From positions 4,249-68,248 of the forward strand of contig NW_003314291.1 of assembly GCF_000143415.4 (NCBI RefSeq): a stretch of 64,000 nt of DNA. The letters are read 5' to 3'. The stretch's first letter is position 1. Every line of letters starts with the position of its first letter. A model generated the notes under the pieces. It was given only the letters and a program-made list of their open reading frames with translations. It made no database searches and had not been told where the DNA came from. Shown in pieces: positions 57,489-64,000 of the stretch. The translations under genes and the position numbers were made by a program. This stretch comes from Selaginella moellendorffii (lineage: Eukaryota > Streptophyta > Lycopodiopsida > Selaginellales > Selaginellaceae).

Positions 57489-58780
57489 ATGGCTCAACTC
57501 AAAGAAATTGGCAAGAACAAAATGTTTGGGGGATTCAACCGGCGATTCCAGCATCCGAGTAGCTCTTGTGGCTGCGATATGAATTTCAGTGTCTACTTCC
57601 CTCCAGCAGCGGATCATGGCAAAGTTCCAGTAAGTTTAGCTATAGTTTGTTTTGTTCTTTTGTTCTTTATCTTTGGTGGAAAGTTCCAGTGAGTGTAGCT
57701 ATAGTTTGTTTTGTTCTTTTGTTCTTTCTCTTTGGTGTAAGTTTTGATGGTTCCTTTGCTCAGGTTCTTTACTGGCTCTCGGGTCTTACGTGCACGGACG
57801 AGAACTTTATTCAGAAATCTGGAGTTCAGCGTGTTGCTGCTGCTGAAGGAGTAGCAATTGTCTGTCCTGATACGTCTCCTCGTAAGTTTCTTTTTCTTTA
57901 CATAGTATGGTATTGTTCCTGGGTTTGTAAATGATTTGGGAATGTATCAGGTGGCCTAGGAGTTGAAGGAGAATCTGATAGCTGGGACTTTGGTGTAGGC
58001 GAGTGATTTTTGCTTCGCAAAAACAATGGCCTTGGTTTATTTGGCTTTTTCTTTTTTTTCTCAGGTGCCGGTTTTTATCTCAATGCAACTCAAGAAAAGT
58101 GGAAAAAGTGGCGAATGTATGACTACTGCACCAAGGAGCTCCCAGAACTCCTCAGCTCCAGTTTCGATCAGCTGGACACTAAGAATGCGTCAATCTTCGG
58201 GCATTCAATGGGTGGTCACGGGGCTTTAACTATTTTTCTGAAGAACCCAGACAAGTACAAGGTGAGCTATAAGGTTCATACTCTTACTCTGACTTTTTCT
58301 TTTTCCTTTCTAACAGTCTGTGTCTGCGTTCGCTCCCATTGCGAGTCCTGTGAATTGTCCATGGGGACAAAAAGCTTTCTCTGGATATCTGGGAGATGAC
58401 AAATCGTTGTGGGAAGTAAGTCTTGGACGCTTTCCATCATTTTTAATCCTCTTGTAACTAATCTGCTTACAGGAGTATGATGCCTCTCTGCTTTCACGTA
58501 AGTACAAGGGTAATCCTACAAAAATCTTGATCGACCAGGTAATCCTTATTCTATTTTCGCGGGTCTTGTTCTTTCGTCTCTCTTAGCTGGAGTGATCGAT
58601 GTGCAGGGCGATGATGACAAGTTTTACAAAGAAAAGCAGCTCCTGCCAGAAAATATTGTGGAATCTGAGCTTTTGCGAGTGGAGCTCCATTTGAGAAGCG
58701 GGTACGACCACTCATATTTCTTCATTGCCTCTTTCGTGGAGGACCATATCAAGATGCATGCCACAGCACTGAAGTCTTAA
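57489..58780 (+). CDS. SFGH: S-formylglutathione hydrolase (esterase D family)
   Basis: Seven exons: 57489-57629, 57764-57881, 57951-57998, 58065-58261, 58317-58415, 58473-58538 and 58607-58780; 280 aa. Hydrolyses S-formylglutathione to glutathione and formate in formaldehyde detoxification, cytosolic. Motifs: [39 protein letters not shown] with nucleophile Ser about 150, the DQGDDDKF acid region, and GYDHSYFF with His about 258. The intron after exon 3 uses a GC donor (GTAG/GCGAGT) by frame reasoning. A 38-bp duplication (GGAAAGTTCCAGTGAGT...) lies in intron 1. The start was chosen by alignment to the usual N-terminus (MAxLKxI). It ends 71 bp before the amine oxidase. Confidence 0.95.
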
Positions 58781-58850
58781 TGCTTCAGGGTCTGAAGCTT
58801 CTAGTTTGCCAGGACATTATATATTCAAGGGGAAAGTGGTTTGTTTCTCT

Positions 58851-60584
58851 ATGGGTGCTGAAAAGCTAGTTGTAGTTGTAGGCGCAGGATTGGCAGGTCT
58901 GGCGGCCGCTCGAGAAGTGCAATCGCATGGAGTAAGAGTGCTGGTTTTGGAAGCGTCGGGTGTTCTGGGCGGAAGGATCAAGCAGCTCAATGGGCTCGTG
59001 CCGTGGCCGGTTGAGGTACTTCCTTTTTGTTTTGGCTCTCCGTCTAAAACCAACTATTTTGTTTGTTGTGTAGCTTGGGCCCGAGTTTCTTCACGGAAAG
59101 CAAAACTCGTCCATCGCCCAGATAGTCAACGAGATGGGCTGCACAATGACAGAGTTCCCCTATCATATCCTTGTCTCGTTTTCCTCTTGTTATGTTTGCC
59201 TTGACAACTTGTCACCCGATTTTTATTATGTTGGCAGTGAGAGTAGGCTCCTAACATCCGAGGAGGCAGAGGACCATTCTGAGATTCAGACTGTGCATGG
59301 CATATTTGCAGCACTCGCGGAAGAAACGCATCCATCGCCAGACATATGTATGGACGAGTTTTTGCGGAGGAATAAAGTGAGCAACACTGTCGTTCAGCTC
59401 GCCGAGTGTAAGTGGTGTCCTCGTTTCTTTGGCCTTTTTCTATTTTGCTTTTCACCAGATAGCTTGTGCTTGCAGCTATTTATGCGAACGATTTTGGCTG
59501 TTCGCTGCATCAGCTCGGTGTTGGCGAGTGCATCGAGGAGGCACGGCAGTGGATTTACGGTGATACTTACATGCTCCTGGACAGGCCTCTTTCTTCAATC
59601 GTGGATCATCTCTCCAAAGGATTAAATGCAGGTGTGGAGTTCTTCCCACGAATCAAAACTAAGTTTGTTGCTCTGTTCAGGTGCTGACAAGCCATCCGGT
59701 TGAAGACATCACGTATTTTCCAACTGGTGAACTCGAAGTGAAATGTAGAGGAGGTGCTAAATTTCAAGCGCACTATACAATCGTGACCGTGCCAGTGGTA
59801 GCTGAGCTTGTCGAGGCAATTTAGCTGCTAAAGCTTTTGTTTCTTCCAGAAAATCCTGGAGGACGAGTCTATTCGATTCAATCCACCGCTTCCAAAGAGT
59901 AAAGTGGATGCAGCGTCCACCATAGGAATGTCAAGCGCTGTCAAGGTACCAGCTAAGTTGCTCGTCTACAAAATCTTCCTTTTTTCTCTCCAGATTCTTC
60001 TCGCTTTCTCGCAAAGATTTTGGCCAGAGGAAATGTTTGACGTCGTCTGCACCGATTGCTTCGTGCCAGAGTTCTGGGCGACACAGTATCCCTGCAAATC
60101 CAGCCGCGACGAAGAAGCTCTCGGCAGTGTGCTGCTGGTCGGATTCATCGCAGGGGAAACAGCACGCCAGATTTCCAAGCTTTCACACAGCGAGATCTTC
60201 TCGAGAGCACTCTCTCAACTGGACGAGATCTTCGCAAAGATAAAACCAACCAAGAACGCAAAGCTCTCGATTGAAACTTTCCAAGAGTCTGGCGGATTCT
60301 ACACTCGAGCAGCAGCGAAACCTTTCGATCCGGAGCTCCAGCCAGCGTCATTCTACTTCGCGGCAGCGTCTCTGGTGGATTGGTCGCGCGAGGACTTCGT
60401 CCGTGGAGGATACTCGCATCCTTCTCTCAACGCTCGAGGTGCTCGCGAAGAACTCGCCAAGCCAGTCCATGGAAGGCTCTTCTTCGCGGGCGAGGCTACT
60501 CATCCTGGAGTGAATCCTTGCATGCAAGCAGCCATCGACTCTGGAATTCGCGCAGCTCGCGAAGTTCTTGGCTGTGTGATCTAG
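58851..60584 (+). CDS. Flavin-containing amine oxidase
   Basis: Exons 58851-59015, 59074-59164, 59216-59407, 59476-about 59630, 59681-59797, 59850-59945 and 59994-60584; about 468 aa. Rossmann dinucleotide motif [17 protein letters not shown] near residue 8, then GGRIKQLNG and LGPEFLHG; C-terminal FAD site [11 protein letters not shown] ... [14 protein letters not shown]. Oxidises an amine with FAD; substrate not deducible (polyamine-oxidase relatives). Intron 2 (59165-59215) has AT-AC ends with a minor-spliceosome donor ATATCCTT. The exon 4/exon 5 junction does not stay in frame with a canonical GT donor (one base extra), so the model there is uncertain. The start is the Met directly before the FAD motif. 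Confidence 0.85.
59165..59215 (+). other. Candidate U12-type AT-AC intron
   Basis: Donor ATATCCTTG, branch-like GCCTTGAC with the branch A at 59204, and acceptor AC at 59214-59215 (11 bases after the branch A). Removal gives [16 protein letters not shown] in frame. Confidence 0.65.
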
Positions 60585-60655
60585 AGAATCGTTTTGGAAT
60601 CTCTTCAAGCTATGTTAATTTCCCTCCAATAAATCAAGCAATCAGGGTTTTGGCT

Positions 60656-62119
60656 ATGGCGACGAGTCTCTTGGCTCACAAGAGTGGCGTCTTCTTTGGC
60701 AGCGCGAGCGCGCTCTGCGATTTCCAGGCGCGACCAGCATTGCGATCGTCCAGGCGCGGCACCGTTCGCGCGTCGTCCAGGTCCGCGGGAGGAGAATGCC
60801 GGGATTTTGCGCTCCGGGATGTCTTTGCGAAGCGCGCATTCAAGGTATTCGTCTGGATCGATGGCGATGGGAGAGGGTTTGATGGTGGGATTTTCTTGCA
60901 GGTGATTGCTGGGCTCAACAATTTCGATCGAGAGAATGTGGCTGATGTGGTTGTCGCCGCCGAGAAGGTGGACAAGATAGCGATTCCTTCGCCAAAAATC
61001 TCTTGATTTTCTTTGGTTTTGCCAAGGGTGGTGCGACGCATGTAGATATCGCTTGTGATCCACAGGTCGTCGAGCTTGCGCTTGGCTTAACTTCATTGCC
61101 GGTAAGAAATTCCATTCTTCTTATTCTTCTCGTTTTGTTCATAGATGGTAGGGTTAAATTCCATTCTTTTCATTCTTCTCTCTTTCTTTTGTGTTCTTCT
61201 CTTTTCTTTGAGAATGACTCACATACATTTTAGATATGTGTCTCTGCCGTGGATCCAGAGGCATTTGTGGCGGCTGTGGATGCCGGAGCACACATGGTTC
61301 GTCATCTCATCTCCTTAGAAAACTAAGCAAAGAGTTCTTGGCATTGATTCGTGTTCTTTTCCAGATCGAAATTGGAAACTTCGACTCGTTTTACGACAGT
61401 GGCAGAGTTTTTTCTTCCAAGGAGGTGAAACTTTTAGTCTCTTCTTCACGCTCGCTACTTACTACTTGCTGGATTCACCCAGGTCTTAGAGCTCACTAGA
61501 AGAACAAGAGAACTTTTGCCACACATCACTCTTTCAGTGACGGTGCCACATACTTTGCCACTCGATGAGCAGGAAAGATTTCCTTTTTTTTCTATATTCA
61601 TAAGCTGTCTTACACATTGCTGTTGGTCTCTCTTCCAGGTCCAGCTCGCCGAGGCTTTAGAGGAAGAGGGTGCCGATATCATCCAAACAGAGGGTGGAAC
61701 AGCTTCTACTCCTTCCAAGCCTGGGATCACAGGTCTCATTGAAAAGGTAGAGTCGTCTTGTGGATATCTTCTTTCCCAGCTTACAAATTTCCATTTAAAA
61801 CAGGCAACTCCCACACTAGCAGCTGCGTATTCCATCTCCAGAGCTATTACGCTTCCAGTTCTCTGTGCCTCTGGATTGAGTGCAGTGACAGCTCCAATGG
61901 CGATCACTGCTGGCGCTTCTGGAGTGGTAATCTTAGCATCAAGCGTTTCTTCTTCTTCGTTTTTAACGTTTGCACCATTTCTTCCAGGGCATTGGCTCAG
62001 CTGTGAACAAACTAAACAGCCAACTTGCAATGGTGGCGACTGTTCGCAGCATTGCGGATGCAATGGGACTAGAACCATCCACTGAAAAGATTCCAGAGAG
62101 AGCTCGAGACAAAGCTTGA
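60656..62119 (+). CDS. ycf23: ycf23 / DUF561 TIM-barrel protein, plastid-targeted
   Basis: Nine exons: 60656-60844, 60902-60967, 61027-61101, 61234-61296, 61365-61424, 61483-61572, 61639-61746, 61804-61926 and 61988-62119; 301 aa. The first 45 residues are Ser/Arg/Ala-rich with few acids, like a chloroplast transit peptide. Motifs: VIAGLNNFDRENV, GGATHVDIACDP, ICVSAVDPEAF, SVTVPHTLPLDEQ, EEEGADIIQTEGGT, LPVLCASGLSAVTAPMA, GIGSAVNKLN. The family is encoded in some algal plastid and cyanobacterial genomes; molecular function is not established. Intron 6 (61573-61638) would need a GA donor (CAG/GAAAGA); retained, it adds 22 in-frame residues. Confidence 0.9.
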
Positions 62120-62471
62120 TTAGTTCTTCGACGATCAAATCCAAACGATCACAGTCATAAGCAAGAACAAAGCAAAACTCCGTCACCACTCTCGTTGGTA
62201 TCAAAATGTATATAATTTAATATATTTGTAAAAAAAGTGAAGAAAGTAATTATTATAATTGATTTGTTCTGAAATATTTCATTTTCGTCGATCTCATTAA
62301 TAGTTTGGCGGACTTTCGAACAGTATCACGTGGATCTTGCCTACACTTGAAGTCTGTTTCCCTGTTTGATTTTCTTGGGAGAGAATCAACACGCATCAGT
62401 CTCGTGGGCACCACAATACTCTCTAAACAGCATATAAATAGATAGATAGATTTCGCAAGAACACAGCTAGA

Positions 62472-64000
62472 ATGGAGGCACTGATCAATGAGTTTGAGGA
62501 CATGTGTAGAAATGCAGCAGCTGTTCAGGAGGAGGTCTTGGGGAACATTGTTGAGCACAATGCTTCTTGCGAGTTCCTCCAGAGCTACAATGTGACCGAT
62601 GTAGATTCATTCAAAGCTCATGTCCCCGTTGTGGGCTATGAAGACATTGCTGCGAAGATCCAGCGCATGGCAGATGGAGATCCAGCCTCCATCCTGTGCA
62701 AAGACCCCGTCATTGCGTTCATCTCGAGGTTTGATAGCCATATTTTTCTTGCTTAGCTTATGTTTTATGTAGTTCGGGAACAACCACTGAGAAGCGCAAT
62801 GCTTTTCCACTTACCACAAAGTCCTGTGACGTGAAAAACCATGCAATGTACAAGATTGCAGCTGCTTATATAGAGAGGTATATCAAGCCAAGCCAACAAA
62901 ATTCTATAATCGGCTTAACCTCTGATGATTTGTTCTTGTGTGTTTGAGCAGGGATTTTCCAGTTGGTTCTTTTCCAACAGCCTTGGCTTTCATGTATGCT
63001 CTCCCTTGCGGGACACTCTCCAAATCAGGGATCCCGATCATGCCCGTTTCTAACTTCGCTTTCACAAGCCAGGCTTACAAAGAGAGGCCGAGCAGGAGCA
63101 CGAGTCCAGACGAGGTTATCTGGGGTCCTTGGTGGGAGTCAACGTACTGTCACATGCTCTGTGGACTCATTCAACGCATGGAAGTGGATTATATTATCTC
63201 CTTCTTTGCTTACACCCTTGTCTACGCATTCAACATGCTTGAGGTTGAATGGAGGAACCTCTGTCATGACATAAGAACTGGAAAACTGGACGAGAGAGTC
63301 AAAGACGTCAAACTGAGAGCAGCTGTTGCAGGGGTGCTGCATGAAGATCCAGATTCAGCTGGCTTCATAGAAGAGGTCTGCAGCAGCAAGGAGTCATGGG
63401 ATCAAGGGATAGTTCCACAACTTTGGCCCAAAGCTAAGTACTTACACACTGTGGTAACAGGTGACATGAATCTAGTTTTTTGTTTCCCTTTGTAATGCGT
63501 GGTTTTGCACTTATAGGTGGTATGAAGCCTTACGTTCCTGCTCTAAGGAAATATGCAGGGGGTGTGCACATTATCGGAAAGGCATACATAGGATCCGAAG
63601 GAGTCTATGGAATAAACATGGATCCCACTACTGAAGCCGAGAATGTTGTCTTCACACTTGTCCCTACGACATTATACATGGAGTTTCTTCGGCTCAGGGA
63701 CAACAAGCTGGTGGACTCGAGTAACTTAGAAATCGGTGAGCAGTACGAGCTAGTTATTACCACATATTCAGGTGAGCAGTTGATCTTGCTTCATTTGTCA
63801 TTCACTGGCATGGGCTTTACAGGTTTGTATCGGTACAAAGTGGGGGATGTGGTCAGAGTCGTTTCTTTCTTTCACCAGAGCCCACAAATGGCCTTTGAAT
63901 ATCGTACCAGTGCGCTGCTAAGCGTAAACCTGGACGTAACCAGTGAACAAGAGCTCCAGAACGTGGTGAGAAGAACATGCAACGAAGCAAACCTGAAAAT
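62472..64000 (+). CDS. GH3: GH3 acyl-acid amido synthetase, 3' truncated by window end
   Basis: Exons 62472-62728, 62773-62877, 62952-63460, 63517-63771 and 63823 onward; all GT-AG, frame kept. ATP-dependent adenylation enzyme conjugating amino acids to auxin, jasmonate or related acids, cytosolic. Motifs: SSGTTTEKRN (phosphate loop), GTLSKSGIPIMPVSN, EVIWGPWWESTYCHML, LWPKAKYLHTVVTG, YIGSEGVYGINMDP, and LYRYKVGDVVRV followed by HQSPQMAFEYR. About 430 residues are present; roughly 150 remain beyond the window. Acceptor specificity cannot be decided from the visible part. The preceding 350 bp holds a probable TATA (CATATAAATAG, about 62430). Confidence 0.95.

Noticed and set aside
57098-57562. 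154-codon frame before SFGH as a separate gene or transit peptide
   Set aside because: It overlaps the SFGH exon in another frame; residues are not conserved and a 5' leader intron explains the region.

Overview
The window looks like nuclear DNA of a land plant, most likely a lycophyte such as Selaginella (inferred from very short introns of about 45-75 bp, tightly packed genes, plant-only families such as GH3, UGT and a nuclear ycf23 homologue, and a large nested retrotransposon block; no search was run). About 47 kb of repeats (1-47,030) is followed by 16 kb of ordinary compact genes (47,860-64,000).

Repeat block. The nesting can be read from target-site duplications (TSDs). (1) A 20.5-kb three-LTR, two-internal-domain non-autonomous LTR element (LARD-like, minus strand, 9020-29532) is flanked by ACTAT on both sides. 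Its copies carry 1.8-kb LTRs with a TCGGAC-type minisatellite. A truncated relative occupies 153-4862. (2) Into its first internal domain a 6,577-bp DNA transposon (11788-18364) has inserted, with terminal inverted repeats and a 4-bp ATGC TSD. It carries a minus-strand gene with a ParB/sulfiredoxin-like segment, a plus-strand DDD/DDE-type transposase frame, and about ten near-perfect 20-bp palindromes found only inside the element. The right end of a second copy is at 1-152. (3) Two old Gypsy elements (minus strand) lie at 4863-9014 and about 29538-32145. (4) A chromodomain-bearing Ty3/Gypsy element (32146-41733, TSD CTTTT) has inserted into the second of these. (5) A miniature LTR retrotransposon (TRIM; 194-bp LTRs, initiator-tRNA-Met primer site) has inserted at least four times, once inside the Gypsy pol frame and twice as tandem arrays, three of them with perfect 5-bp TSDs. 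(6) A decayed AT-rich LTR element spans about 41956-47030.

Gene block. Two paralogous 10-cysteine hevein-like secreted peptides (47944-48180, 49491-49727) and a single-exon UDP-glycosyltransferase (50147-51661) read rightward. An ARM-repeat protein (51813-53231), a cytochrome-b5-fused fatty acid 2-hydroxylase (53701-55074) and a DusA-type tRNA-dihydrouridine synthase (55374-57084) read leftward. S-formylglutathione hydrolase (57489-58780), a flavin amine oxidase (58851-60584), a ycf23/DUF561 protein (60656-62119) and a GH3 acyl-acid amido synthetase cut by the window end (62472-64000) read rightward. These genes do not form one pathway; the order looks like ordinary compact gene packing. Exon structures were read from splice sites, checked for frame, and matched to remembered family motifs.

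The most novel-looking item is the DNA transposon with its ParB-like gene and private palindrome set; next is the tandem TRIM array behaviour.
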